Assembly (NCBI RefSeq): GCF_000172075.1
Contig: NZ_ABIC01000030.1
Coordinates: 1 to 53,191 of the forward strand
Direction: 5' to 3'
DNA: 53,191 nt
From: Shewanella benthica KT99
GTDB lineage: Bacteria; Pseudomonadota; Gammaproteobacteria; Enterobacterales; Shewanellaceae
The notes beneath the pieces were generated by a model, which saw nothing but the letters and a program-made list of their open reading frames with translations, was not told where the DNA came from and searched no databases. Positions 10,055-17,664 of the stretch are shown piece by piece; the first letter of the stretch is position 1; the number at the start of each line of letters is the position of its first letter. The position numbers and the translations under genes are program-made.

Positions 10055-10250
10055 CAAGTGTAGCAAATAGCTTTTTAGTTAGTCTTTTGGGTTCATTGGG
10101 CGGTTTTGTTGTTTGGTAGGGTTTTAGCAAGCCATGGCTATATTGGTGTTTATTGCTTGCAGCAAGTGCTGTAATGTCGTGGTGACAGGGATGTCATAGA
10201 ACGGCCATTTTTGGAAGCTCGCAGCCGCAACTACACTGGTTGATAAAAGC
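10055..10250 (+). repeat. Island repeat, copy A1
   Basis: First of six degenerate copies of an intergenic element. Shared landmarks are the start CAAGTnnnGCAAATAGCTTT, then GGTTAGTCTnTTGGGTTC, CATGGCTATAT, GGTGTTTATTGCTTGCAGCA and an end resembling TCTACACCTGTTGGTAAAGC. It begins about 30 bases after the SWIM gene. No reading frame is conserved between copies. 10026-10418 otherwise holds only the fic operators. Confidence 0.65.
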
Positions 10251-10316
10251 AAAAACAGTAGATTTCTTCGACTTTAATAATGACTAAAACCGCTTTGAGG
10301 CAATTAAAAGGAGTAT

Positions 10317-10392
10317 TCGCCTCATGTAGTGAGGCGATTAAGCTTGTTGTTCGCCTCACATAGTGAGTAGAATAACAGTGTTATTTGACTCA
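10317..10392. promoter_or_regulatory. Operator array upstream of fic (five TGAG-type half-sites)
   Basis: Perfect inverted repeat TCGCCTCA-TGTAG-TGAGGCGA at 10317-10337. A second copy starts exactly 34 bp on (TCGCCTCA-CATAG-TGAGTAGA, 10351-10371). A third imperfect palindrome (TGAGTAGAATAACA / TGTTATTTGACTCA, 10364-10392) shares the TGAG of the second. It ends 26 bp before the fic ATG, so it probably overlaps the promoter and binds a regulator, possibly Fic's own winged-helix domain. Confidence 0.6.
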
Positions 10393-10418
10393 TTGTTATA
10401 GATTGTTAGAGGATCATC

Positions 10419-11528
10419 ATGTGGATTTGGCAACAAGCTAACTGGCCTGACTTTCGCTGGGAAACCGATAAAATAGCCTTGTTATTGCGTCAGGTTAGAT
10501 TCAACCAAGGTCTGCTGCTTGGTAAATTAGATCATGAGCCCTCAGCTCAAATAACACTTGATACCTTGCTGGCAAATATCATTCATTCCAGTGCCATTGA
10601 AGGCGAAAAACTCAATGCCTTCTCGGTACGCTCATCTCTGGCCAACAAGCTAGGTATCAGCGATGAAAAGCCCTATCCCACCACGGTTCAAACTGATGGC
10701 TTAGCTGAGATGACACTAGATGCCCTGCAGAACTGGCAAACACAGTTAAGTTTACAGCGGATCATGGATTGGCATAAATTACTGTTTCCCGAAGGTTATA
10801 CCCTGTTTAATCCCATTCAAGGTGGCGTGTTACGGGGTAGCGAGCCTATGCAAGTCATCTCGGGGCGTATAGATAAACCTAAAGTCCATTTTGAAGCCCC
10901 ACCTCGCTCAGAGCTCGAAGATGAACTCACAAGGTTTATAGACTGGTTCAACAGCTCACAGCAAGATGTGGCAATGGATCCCTTGATCCGTGCAGCCATC
11001 ACTCACCTGTGGTTTGTGACTCTGCACCCACTCGATGATGGTAATGGCAGAATAACCCGCTTACTCACAGATTTAGCACTCGCTCAGGCAGAAAACCGTT
11101 CTATTCATTTTTATGCCATGTCAGTGAGTATCCTGGAGCGCAGACAAGCCTATTACGATATTTTGGAGAGCACTCAAAAAGGCGAATTAGATATTACCTC
11201 CTGGTTAGTCTGGTTTTTAGATACGCTCAATAGTAGTTTGCAGAAATCACTCAATGATATCGCCCAGACAGTAGCGAAAACTAACTATTGGCAACGTGTC
11301 GATCAAACATTACTGAGTGCAGAACAGGTAAAAGTGCTTAATAGACTGCTGGATGCCAGCCCTGAGCACAGTTTTAAGCTGGGCATAAGCAGTAGCCAAT
11401 ATCAGAAGGTCGCTAAAGTCAGTCGTGCAACAGCGACTCGTCATTTGGCACAGCTTGTTGAACAAGGATTTTTAGTTAAAGCGGGAGCCGGTGGGCGAAG
11501 CACAAGATACTTGCTAGCTAGCAAGTAA
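10419..11528 (+). CDS. Fic-domain adenylyltransferase with C-terminal winged helix
   Basis: Fic proteins move AMP (or another nucleotide moiety) from a nucleotide to a hydroxyl of a target protein. The 369 residues comprise a DUF4172-type N-terminus (MWIWQQANWPDFRW), the inhibitory helix S57-SAI-E61-G62 that marks a class II, self-inhibited enzyme, the catalytic motif HPLDDGNGR (203-211, catalytic His203) and a winged-helix region (about 310-365, VSRATATRHLAQLVEQGF). The ATG is preceded by AGAGGA at 10408-10413. No separate antitoxin gene is seen, as expected when the inhibitory helix is built in. The stop codon lies in a 20-bp palindrome where repeat A2 starts. Upstream operators suggest autoregulation. 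Confidence 0.93.
   Translation: MWIWQQANWPDFRWETDKIALLLRQVRFNQGLLLGKLDHEPSAQITLDTLLANIIHSSAIEGEKLNAFSVRSSLANKLGISDEKPYPTTVQTDGLAEMTLDALQNWQTQLSLQRIMDWHKLLFPEGYTLFNPIQGGVLRGSEPMQVISGRIDKPKVHFEAPPRSELEDELTRFIDWFNSSQQDVAMDPLIRAAITHLWFVTLHPLDDGNGRITRLLTDLALAQAENRSIHFYAMSVSILERRQAYYDILESTQKGELDITSWLVWFLDTLNSSLQKSLNDIAQTVAKTNYWQRVDQTLLSAEQVKVLNRLLDASPEHSFKLGISSSQYQKVAKVSRATATRHLAQLVEQGFLVKAGAGGRSTRYLLASK
11508..11527. repeat. 20-bp perfect palindrome at the fic stop
   Basis: TACTTGCTAG/CTAGCAAGTA spans the last fic codons and most of the stop codon, at the left edge of repeat A2. It could fold at the end of the transcript or mark an element boundary. Confidence 0.7.
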
Positions 11529-11800
11529 CGCAAATAGCTTTCTGGTTAGGTTTTCGTTTCATTGGGCTGGTTTTTTGTTTGGTGAGGTATAAGTAGTTCA
11601 TAACATTGCTGATGTTAATCGCCTCCTGCGGGTGCTGTATAGGGATATACCAATGTCGTGATGGCAGGATGCCAATGAACGACGTATGTGCAGGTAAGCT
11701 CTCGGGACGCTGGCTCTTGATTTCATGAGAGTCCATCTTTCGAGATTATCTTGCCTACTACACCTCGTCTCTAAAAAGCAGTGTATCGCTTCGATTAGTG
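11522..11800 (+). repeat. Island repeat, copy A2
   Basis: Starts CAAGTAACGCAAATAGCTTT at the fic stop and continues with TTCATTGGGCTGG, GGGTGCTGTAT and CCAATGTCGTGATGGCAGGA, all recognisable in A1 and A3. This 278-bp gap between fic and the gene remnant at 11807 contains no credible gene. Confidence 0.6.
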
Positions 11801-11806
11801 GCTTAA

Positions 11807-11992
11807 CTAGGCTGGTTCCATAATAGCGAGTGTGGATAGACTATTTTCAAGGAATGGCATTAGAGCTTTGGGATCGTCAGGTTCAAATAGAGTGACACTG
11901 TCTTCGTCATGTTCTATTTCGATATCCCATTCAGAAGCGCTGAAACGAGTAGCTGTGGCGGAAAATACAGTGTATCTATATAGCCTCTTCAT
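11807..11992 (-). pseudogene. Truncated paralogue of the 141-residue gene at 13682-14107
   Basis: The 61 codons (RYTVFSATATRFSASEWDIE through FLENSLSTLAIMEPA) match the last ~55 residues of the product of 13682-14107 at most positions; the upstream 80-odd codons are absent. DNA just beyond the stop (AAAGCAG...ATAGCGAGTGTGGATAGACT) is shared too, so the duplication included part of the flanking repeat. Probably a remnant left by duplication and deletion; expression is unlikely. Confidence 0.7.
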
Positions 11993-11998
11993 AAGAGA

Positions 11999-12514
11999 TT
12001 AATTACCAATGCTCTCAAGATATTCAACGAAAGGGGCGAAGTCGCCCTTATCAGCTTATTTAAGACAAAAGATATAAGCACTGCGCTCATCGCTTATATT
12101 AGCAAGATCTCCTTTGGCCCATATTAGAGGTGACTCTTCCAATAGGAAAATACGAACGACGTCAGTAAAAATACGAGAATGCCTGCCATTGCCATTTGGA
12201 AACGGATGAATCCATACAAGCCTGTGCTGTATACGAGCGCAAAGCTCTAGATTTGAGTAGTGTTCATACTGTATCCAAAGCTTCGCATCTTCAAGAAAGT
12301 TTCCAAGATTTACTCGAACCTGGAGCGGATCACATCCAATGCTAAGCTCGCGAGTTCTTATGTTCCCAGCCCACTTCCAAACATCACCAAATAGACTTTG
12401 ATGTAGATCCAGAACAAAGTCTGTAGAGAAGATGGAATCAAGCTTTCTCGTCCTTACTCTGCAACCATAACTTGCGGCCGCCTGCACGCATGATCTCTTC
12501 AGCCAGCTCGTCAA
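11999..12514 (-). pseudogene. 'Mobile mystery protein B' (Fic/DOC family), 5'-truncated and with an in-frame stop
   Basis: The core is a clear mobile mystery protein B: FGDVWKWAGNIRTRE, HRLVWIHPFPNGNGRHSR (Fic motif HPFxNGNGR) and LIWAKGDL. Two lesions are visible. The first ~50 family residues are missing: upstream of about 12450 the frame is just the mmpA tail read in another frame (MTSWLKRSCVQAAASYGCRV). An in-frame TAA at 12056-12058 also interrupts the end; reading through it gives ADKGDFAPFVEYLESIGN and a stop at 11999, the family's normal C-terminus. A shortened 152-residue product could still be made, but a functional toxin is doubtful. Confidence 0.75.
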
Positions 12515-12950
12515 TCAAATACTGCTCCTTGTCCTTGCTAATGGATTGAGCTTCCAAAAACATATTCTTAGAAGCCTTTCTAACTTCCGTTGAGGCAATT
12601 TTAAGGGCTCGATCGCTAATAGTCTCAGCCACAGCCTTCTTAGGCTTTAGTGTGTATGAGAACTCACAATCCAAAGCATCTGCTAATGCTTTTAGCTGGT
12701 TGAGTGTTATATCCCCTCCAGCTTCTCGCCTCTCAAGAACAGAGACTTTATTCCTGGTCATCCCTGCTCGAACAGCGAGTTGGGCGCCTGACATATCAAG
12801 CGCTTTTCTAATCGTTCGAACCCACCCCTCTTTTGGTACTGTGGGGGTAAATATATTAATCACGCCATCGACGATTTCTCGATATTGTCTAAGAACGGTC
12901 TTCTTAACTGTGCCTTTTTGCTTTAATGACTTGGCTTGAAAAGAGTGCAT
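12438..12950 (-). CDS. 'Mobile mystery protein A' HTH antitoxin/regulator
   Basis: An XRE-type helix-turn-helix protein (MSGAQLAVRAGMTRNKVSVL followed by ITLNQLKALADALDCEFSYTL), the usual upstream partner of mobile mystery protein B and taken to be its antitoxin and autorepressor. The frame is open from an ATG at 12968, but the ATG at 12950 (MHSFQAKSLKQ) has AGTGAGG just upstream and is preferred (170 residues). Its 3' end overlaps the remnant of gene B in another frame because of the deletion there. Three evenly spaced palindromes lie upstream (13018-13101), as expected for a self-regulated antitoxin. The DNA-binding part looks intact. Confidence 0.85.
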   Translation of the reverse strand: MHSFQAKSLKQKGTVKKTVLRQYREIVDGVINIFTPTVPKEGWVRTIRKALDMSGAQLAVRAGMTRNKVSVLERREAGGDITLNQLKALADALDCEFSYTLKPKKAVAETISDRALKIASTEVRKASKNMFLEAQSISKDKEQYLIDELAEEIMRAGGRKLWLQSKDEKA

Positions 12951-13017
12951 AGCAACCTCACTTCCCATGGTTCATACAAAATAACGTAATCAAATTTAGC
13001 GACTAAACATTATATAC

Positions 13018-13101
13018 GTATCAATTTAAGCATACACTACCACACCGATTGTATCTGATTTTGAATACAAAACAAATAAAAGCGTATCTGATTATAGATA
13101 C
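13018..13101. promoter_or_regulatory. Three 18-bp operators at exact 33-bp spacing upstream of mmpA
   Basis: GTATCAATTTAAGCATAC (13018-13035), GTATCTGATTTTGAATAC (13051-13068) and GTATCTGATTATAGATAC (13084-13101) are imperfect palindromes of the form GTATC-N8-(G/A/C)ATAC. Start-to-start spacing is 33 bp both times, about three helical turns, so they face the same side of DNA. The likely ligand is the HTH protein of the adjacent mmpA gene. Confidence 0.65.
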
Positions 13102-13165
13102 TAAAAATGAATACTGCAGGCAAGAGCCAAGATACATAGACTCGATGCTGTGACTTGTCAGCTAA

Positions 13166-13660
13166 CAAGTTTGGCAAATAGCTTTATTTGGTTAGTCTGT
13201 TGGGTTCGTTGGGCTGTATTTTTGCTTGGTGGGGTATTTGGCAGCATGGCTATATGGTGTTTATTGCTTGCAGCAGGTGCTGTATATGGTCTTGCATGTT
13301 CCCTGCATGCATAAGACATTTCCTCCATCCGTGGAGGTCAGACATACGAATGTCGTGATCACATGGATGTGAAAGAACGACCTTATGTGCGCCTTTTCTT
13401 TAACAAGGGTTGCGAGTCGCCGGCTGTTGATTTTATAAGAGTCATCCTTATGGGCTTGCCAAAACAAACAACGTCCATGTTTAACGGCCAGTTCGATAAA
13501 TATGTCCATATACAACAGCCAGTTCAGCTTCCATGCTTCTCGTTCATAGGCTCATGGCTATGCCATATTCACCCTTATCTCTCGCTCGAAGAGTTTCACG
13601 CCGTGAAACCTCGCCCTGTCATCGAAGCTCGCAGCTGTATCTACACCTGTAGGTAAAGCA
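13166..13660 (+). repeat. Island repeat, copy A3 (longest)
   Basis: Starts CAAGTTTGGCAAATAGCTTT and keeps the landmarks of A1, then extends through a middle section with the palindrome GTTTCACG-C-CGTGAAAC (13593-13609) to the end GAAGCTCGCAGC / TCTACACCTGTAGGTAAAGC. Open frames on both strands here (13261-13515 minus, 13363-13656 plus) overlap each other, have no supporting signals and appear to be repeat-encoded. No gene is called in 13102-13681. Confidence 0.65.
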
Positions 13661-13681
13661 GAGCTCACCTCTTCGACTTAA

Positions 13682-14107
13682 TTAGGTCGTTTCTGAAATA
13701 GCGAGTGTGGATAGACTGTGTTTTTCAAGAAATGGCGTTAGCACTCTGGGATCTTCAGATTCAAATAAAATGACACTCTTTTCATCATGGCCTATTTCGA
13801 TATCCCATTCAGAAGAACTGAAGCGAGTAGCTGTGGCGGTAATCACGGTGTAGCGACTAAAGCCAGTGTTCTCACGGTGATCTTCATCGGGGTTTTCATT
13901 GAAATAGTCGACCCAGAGAACTAGGTATTGGTCATTTGGCTGGCTCTCACTTCGATCTAGGCCTGAGTAACCTGAAACGGCCTTAGCCTTAAACATAAAA
14001 CTTGGACACACATCATTGTGCCAACTCTTATCGACTAAAATGGGGAAGTTCTCAAGGCTAAACCCCAGATCAAAGCTTTCACCAAACTCTTGTTGGTATT
14101 GGTGCAT
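13682..14107 (-). CDS. Protein of unknown function, 141 residues (island gene with a truncated copy)
   Basis: I do not recognise a family. It is soluble-looking and acidic, without signal peptide or membrane segment; visible stretches include DQYLVLWVDYFNENPDEDH and ATATRFSSSEWDIEIGHDE. It starts at an ATG without a convincing Shine-Dalgarno. A second copy of its 3' third lies at 11807-11992, still readable, so the family is being duplicated or recombined in this island. It sits between repeat A3 and the restriction gene on the same strand as the latter, with a GTATC palindrome (14215-14239) between them. Toxin, immunity or phage origin cannot be decided from sequence. Confidence 0.55.
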   Translation of the reverse strand: MHQYQQEFGESFDLGFSLENFPILVDKSWHNDVCPSFMFKAKAVSGYSGLDRSESQPNDQYLVLWVDYFNENPDEDHRENTGFSRYTVITATATRFSSSEWDIEIGHDEKSVILFESEDPRVLTPFLEKHSLSTLAISETT

Positions 14108-14214
14108 TACTAAATACCGAAGAGGGTTACACTACTTAATTATAGTACATAACTACATTGATTTTTATATGATTAATATTTTTAAGAGGATTGTAACGCA
14201 CTTATAAATACTCA

Positions 14215-14239
14215 AGCTGTATCAGAATTAGATACAGCT
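14215..14239. promoter_or_regulatory. Palindrome related to the mmpA operators
   Basis: AGCTGTATC-AGAATTA-GATACAGCT has 9-bp perfect arms and contains GTATC-N7-GATAC, very close to the three mmpA operators. It lies upstream of the 141-residue gene and just after the restriction gene. It could be an operator or a transcription end, but no T tract follows. Confidence 0.5.
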
Positions 14240-14251
14240 AAAATTTATTAA

Positions 14252-15721
14252 CTACGTTAGGTAGTACTTTACAGGTTCAGGAAATAAAAGACTCAAATCT
14301 CGCTTATTTATCTTAAATAATGGACCTTTCTCAGCAACTTTTGGCTTTGCCCCTCCAGTACGCTTTATTAAATGATCCATAGTAATAACCCCACTTTCAA
14401 TCAGAGGCATGAGTTGGCTCAATAAAGGCGACTTTGTATGTACTACAGATAGCAGATAAAAATGTTCAACACCTTCAATCCTTTCACTTTTCGCTTCTAT
14501 CCAAAAAGTTTCAGCATGCTTTTCTTTTAATCTCTGGCGCAATAATCTTCCAGTCCAAGTAGCAACATGAGCCCCATCGCTATGAACTTCATTTAACTCA
14601 TCTTTTTCACGATCAAACTCAAATTTTAAACCTTGGCTATTAGCTTTATTAGTACTAAGTGTGCAGTAAAGTTTAAAATTATCTTCTCGAGCATATCCAT
14701 ATTTGTCCAGAATGGTAGCACTGCTTTTACAAGTGCTAAGTCCCCAATCAGCAACCTGTGCAAATAGAGTAGTTCTAGTCTTATTACCACGCCCAGATTT
14801 TAATTCAATCCCCTTGTAGTCAGGTAACTTACTAGAATTAGCCTCAATATCTAAAGCAGACTCAATAGACAGACCAATAGCAGCGTTTCCTTCCATAATG
14901 GCTCGAAGTGGCTTTTTAGCTAACACCTTTAACTTAGCTAAAAGTTCATCAGAAATACTATTACTAACGGCTAAATACTTACGAATAAAACTCTGTAAAC
15001 CAAGTACTTTACCAGCATAACTAGGACTGACTTCTCGAATCAAATGTGGCTTATTAGATTCTAACTCTATGTTCTTCATACTCAAATTAATTAAATATGC
15101 AGAATCATCACTGATGATTATAGCTATTTGGTCCCCTGAACAAGCAAAGTCGCCTAATTTAGTGAACCACATTCTAGGATCACCTTTTTTAGTGTTGGGT
15201 CTATAAAGGCTAACTTTCGATGCATTGCACTCTTTCTCCGATAGAAAAAATGCACTTTTCATTACTTTTGATTCTTTTCCTTGCCCTTGATTTTCATAAT
15301 CATGAAAATTGGTTATATCAAAGTGTGTTCTAACTGTTTGAGTAGCATCGAGTATCGATTTTTTTAAACCTGTAGTAGTAGGTTCAAAAATAGAAAACTC
15401 AATTCCTAACTTTGTTAGTAATGATTTGTTTTTACTTACTAAAAGTTTTTGACTATCAGTAAGATAACTATCCACATCTAATTGATTGAGTTCTCCAGCC
15501 TCAACTTTTTTAAATGCAAAATGATCTGGTCTTGATAAAACTTGCTGTGTATCAAAAGCTTTAAGAACTGCTTTCCAATTTCCAAAGTTTGCTTGTTGCG
15601 CAACGAGTAACAGGGCTTCAGATTGGGTTATATTTTGTGATTTTTTAAGCTTTTTTGCTTTTTGTTTTAATCGCTCAATATTTATGAAGGAATTTTTAGA
15701 ATGGTTTTGTTCTGAAGTCAT
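14252..15721 (-). CDS. Type II restriction endonuclease, MvaI/BcnI family, with long N-terminal extension
   Basis: The C-terminal region (about 270-489) carries the MvaI/BcnI catalytic signature D301-x4-E306-x-K308 (LPDYKGIELKSGRGNKTRT), the same D-x4-E-x-K spacing as MvaI. Known members cut CCWGG (MvaI) or CCSGG (BcnI), so a CCNGG-type target is inferred. At 489 residues it is about twice MvaI. The first 60 residues hold a short helical segment (SQNITQSEALLLVAQQANFG); residues ~150-215 resemble regions preceding this nuclease domain in longer homologues (DPRMWFTKLGDF). The ATG has AGAGGTG seven bases upstream. It is divergent from the C5 methyltransferase, a normal restriction-modification layout. 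The coding DNA is AT-rich relative to the backbone, suggesting transfer. Confidence 0.85.
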   Translation of the reverse strand: MTSEQNHSKNSFINIERLKQKAKKLKKSQNITQSEALLLVAQQANFGNWKAVLKAFDTQQVLSRPDHFAFKKVEAGELNQLDVDSYLTDSQKLLVSKNKSLLTKLGIEFSIFEPTTTGLKKSILDATQTVRTHFDITNFHDYENQGQGKESKVMKSAFFLSEKECNASKVSLYRPNTKKGDPRMWFTKLGDFACSGDQIAIIISDDSAYLINLSMKNIELESNKPHLIREVSPSYAGKVLGLQSFIRKYLAVSNSISDELLAKLKVLAKKPLRAIMEGNAAIGLSIESALDIEANSSKLPDYKGIELKSGRGNKTRTTLFAQVADWGLSTCKSSATILDKYGYAREDNFKLYCTLSTNKANSQGLKFEFDREKDELNEVHSDGAHVATWTGRLLRQRLKEKHAETFWIEAKSERIEGVEHFYLLSVVHTKSPLLSQLMPLIESGVITMDHLIKRTGGAKPKVAEKGPLFKINKRDLSLLFPEPVKYYLT

Positions 15722-15729
15722 GCATACAC

Positions 15730-15821
15730 CTCTGTAAAAACTTAAGTTTCAATGAGTTATACACCAGACTTACTACCCAAAAATAAGCTAATTAGTGCTA
15801 ACGAAACAAGTTTTTACAGAG
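15730..15821. promoter_or_regulatory. Inverted 14-bp repeat in the restriction/methylase intergenic region
   Basis: CTCTGTAAAAACTT at 15730-15743 is repeated inverted and perfectly as AAGTTTTTACAGAG at 15808-15821. The left copy is the 5' leader of the restriction gene, including its Shine-Dalgarno. The right copy sits in mirror position on the methylase side. This suggests a shared operator or a duplicated leader controlling both genes. Confidence 0.55.
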
Positions 15822-16003
15822 AGGACACATAGGGCCTTTACTTTATTGGGTTGTTGGCTTCTCTCCAAAGCCTTGTTTGTAATGTATATTTAAGAGTTTT
15901 AACTGTCAACATTAGATTTTAAAAACGAGGATTGAATGCCTGGACTTTATAGCCTTTTTCAATTAGAATCCCCACAGATAAAATTTCTTCTTGTAGGTGT
16001 ATA

Positions 16004-17602
16004 TTGAACCATATCGAATTATTCGCAGGTTGCGGTGGATTATCATTAGGCTTAGATAAGGCCGGCTTTAAGCTCATCATGGCTAATGAATTATCACCAA
16101 TGGCAGCAGAGACATTTGCTTATAACTTCTTAAATGAAAACCTAGAAGAAATTGCAAAAAATGATGGAAAACCAAAACAATCATATTGGTTAAATAGCCA
16201 ATTTAGTGATTTAAAATCTAGGCTAAGAGAAAATCCATTTAACTCACCTTCTTTCTCATCTGGCGAAGGGTTTAGTGACATCCCTAAAGATTTAGATAAA
16301 TTACAAGGGAAACTTGTAATTGGAAGCATTATCGAACTAAATAAATTACTAGAAAATACTCCTGAACTTGTCAAAAAATTACAAGATGGCTTCGGAAAAG
16401 GCGGTTTAGACCTCGTTTCAGGTGGACCACCTTGTCAAAGTTTTAGTATGGCAGGCTTGCGTAAAAGGGACTGCGATAAAAACTCATTACCATGGGAGTT
16501 TGCAAAGTTTGTCTCTCTTACGAAACCTAAAATTGCTGTTTTAGAAAATGTCACAGGTATATTACGAGCTTTCAAAGATGATGATGGAAATTCCTTTCAT
16601 GCTTGGTTTGAAGTCGCAAAAGTTTTTGCCACAAAAGGCTATGTCCCATTATGCCTTCATATCAATGCACGTTTAGCAGGTATAGCTCAAAATCGACCTC
16701 GTTTCATTATGATAGCTATACGTGAAGATATTTATGATCGATTAGCAATCAATTTTAAAAGTGATAGTACTGAATCTAAGCTATTCAAGTCTTCTGAAAT
16801 ATTTTTCCAAGCTGTTCAGAAGGACATTGGAAAAGTAAAATTTGGCTCACTTCCATATTTTGATGTAACTAAACCTGCAGACTTAGCACTCTTCAAAAAC
16901 TCTTTTTTACACCATTTAGTCGGCATAAATGAAGTTTCAGTTCGTGAAGCGCTAGATGATTTAAAGCAAAAAAAACCCAAACCAGTATCAAAGTTCGTTA
17001 AGAACTTAAATAAAACGTTCTCTAACTCTCTCAAAAAAAGAGAAGGTGGAATCCCCAATCACGAACAAAGAAATAATAGTGAAATAGTGAAGCGCAGGTT
17101 CCGTCTTTATCAAGTACTTCAACAGATCGATAATCGTTCTGTAACTAAAGCAGTTTTTGCTATTTTAAAGGGAAGTGATACTCAACTAAATGAGAATGTT
17201 TGGGCTGAAATAAAAGAATACAGCTACCTTAGAGAAAGTGGAAAGTTAGAATTGTTTTCAAAAAAAGAATCCTTTATAACTTACTTATTGTCACACCCGA
17301 CTAAAAAGCAAACACAAAAAGCACTCGCCCCAAATTCACCAGCACCAGCTGCATTGTCTATTCCTGATGATGCTTGCCATTATGATGAAGATGAACTGAG
17401 AGTATTAACTGTAAGAGAAATGGCTAGAATTCAATCTTTTCCTGACAACTTCGTATTCCGTTCCAAGGTCACTACAGGCGGTCAAATGAGGAAATTTGAA
17501 GTACCACAATACACTCAGGTTGGTAATGCCGTCCCTCCACTACTAGGTCTAGCATTAGGCAAAGTAATTAAAGAGCTACTTAATAGTAAATGTGATTCAT
17601 AG
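16004..17602 (+). CDS. DNA (cytosine-5)-methyltransferase of the restriction-modification system
   Basis: Transfers a methyl group from S-adenosylmethionine to C5 of cytosine, protecting host DNA from the neighbouring nuclease. Ordered C5 motifs are present: I (FAGCGGLSLGL, residues 7-17), IV (GGPPCQSFS, catalytic Cys144), VI (VLENV, 179-183), VIII (QNRPRF), IX (REMARIQSFPD) and X (QVGNAVPP). The 532 residues are longer than average because of an insert between I and IV and a large target-recognition region. The start is TTG at 16004 with AGGTG five bases upstream; no ATG/GTG exists before it in the open frame. M.MvaI and M.BcnI are N4-cytosine enzymes, so pairing this nuclease family with a C5 enzyme recalls EcoRII. 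CCTGG occurs in its upstream region (15939). Confidence 0.93.
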   Translation: MNHIELFAGCGGLSLGLDKAGFKLIMANELSPMAAETFAYNFLNENLEEIAKNDGKPKQSYWLNSQFSDLKSRLRENPFNSPSFSSGEGFSDIPKDLDKLQGKLVIGSIIELNKLLENTPELVKKLQDGFGKGGLDLVSGGPPCQSFSMAGLRKRDCDKNSLPWEFAKFVSLTKPKIAVLENVTGILRAFKDDDGNSFHAWFEVAKVFATKGYVPLCLHINARLAGIAQNRPRFIMIAIREDIYDRLAINFKSDSTESKLFKSSEIFFQAVQKDIGKVKFGSLPYFDVTKPADLALFKNSFLHHLVGINEVSVREALDDLKQKKPKPVSKFVKNLNKTFSNSLKKREGGIPNHEQRNNSEIVKRRFRLYQVLQQIDNRSVTKAVFAILKGSDTQLNENVWAEIKEYSYLRESGKLELFSKKESFITYLLSHPTKKQTQKALAPNSPAPAALSIPDDACHYDEDELRVLTVREMARIQSFPDNFVFRSKVTTGGQMRKFEVPQYTQVGNAVPPLLGLALGKVIKELLNSKCDS

Positions 17603-17659
17603 TCCGTTATTTAACGGACATATTCCAAGGATAATTAGGTATAAATATCCTTGGAATAT
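17602..17659 (+). terminator. Two hairpins after the methyltransferase
   Basis: GTCCGTTA/TAACGGAC (17602-17619) starts on the stop codon. It is followed by a 14-bp perfect stem ATATTCCAAGGATA/TATCCTTGGAATAT (17620-17659, 12-base loop). No long T tract follows, so termination is probable but not certain. Confidence 0.55.
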
Positions 17660-17664
17660 ACTAA

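Noticed and set aside
11518..11736. 72-codon minus-strand frame overlapping the fic stop
   Set aside because: Lies in repeat A2 and has no family features.
12056..12514. Intact Fic/DOC toxin
   Set aside because: The first ~20 residues are the mmpA tail in another frame, and the C-terminal end is cut by an in-frame stop followed by the family's normal ending.
13593..13609. GTTTCACG-C-CGTGAAAC as a second parS
   Set aside because: The half-sites are separated by three extra bases compared with parS, and it lies in a dispersed repeat.
13261..13656. Open frames on both strands (84 and 97 codons) as genes
   Set aside because: They overlap each other, lie within repeat A3, have no ribosome-binding site and look like repeat-encoded translation.
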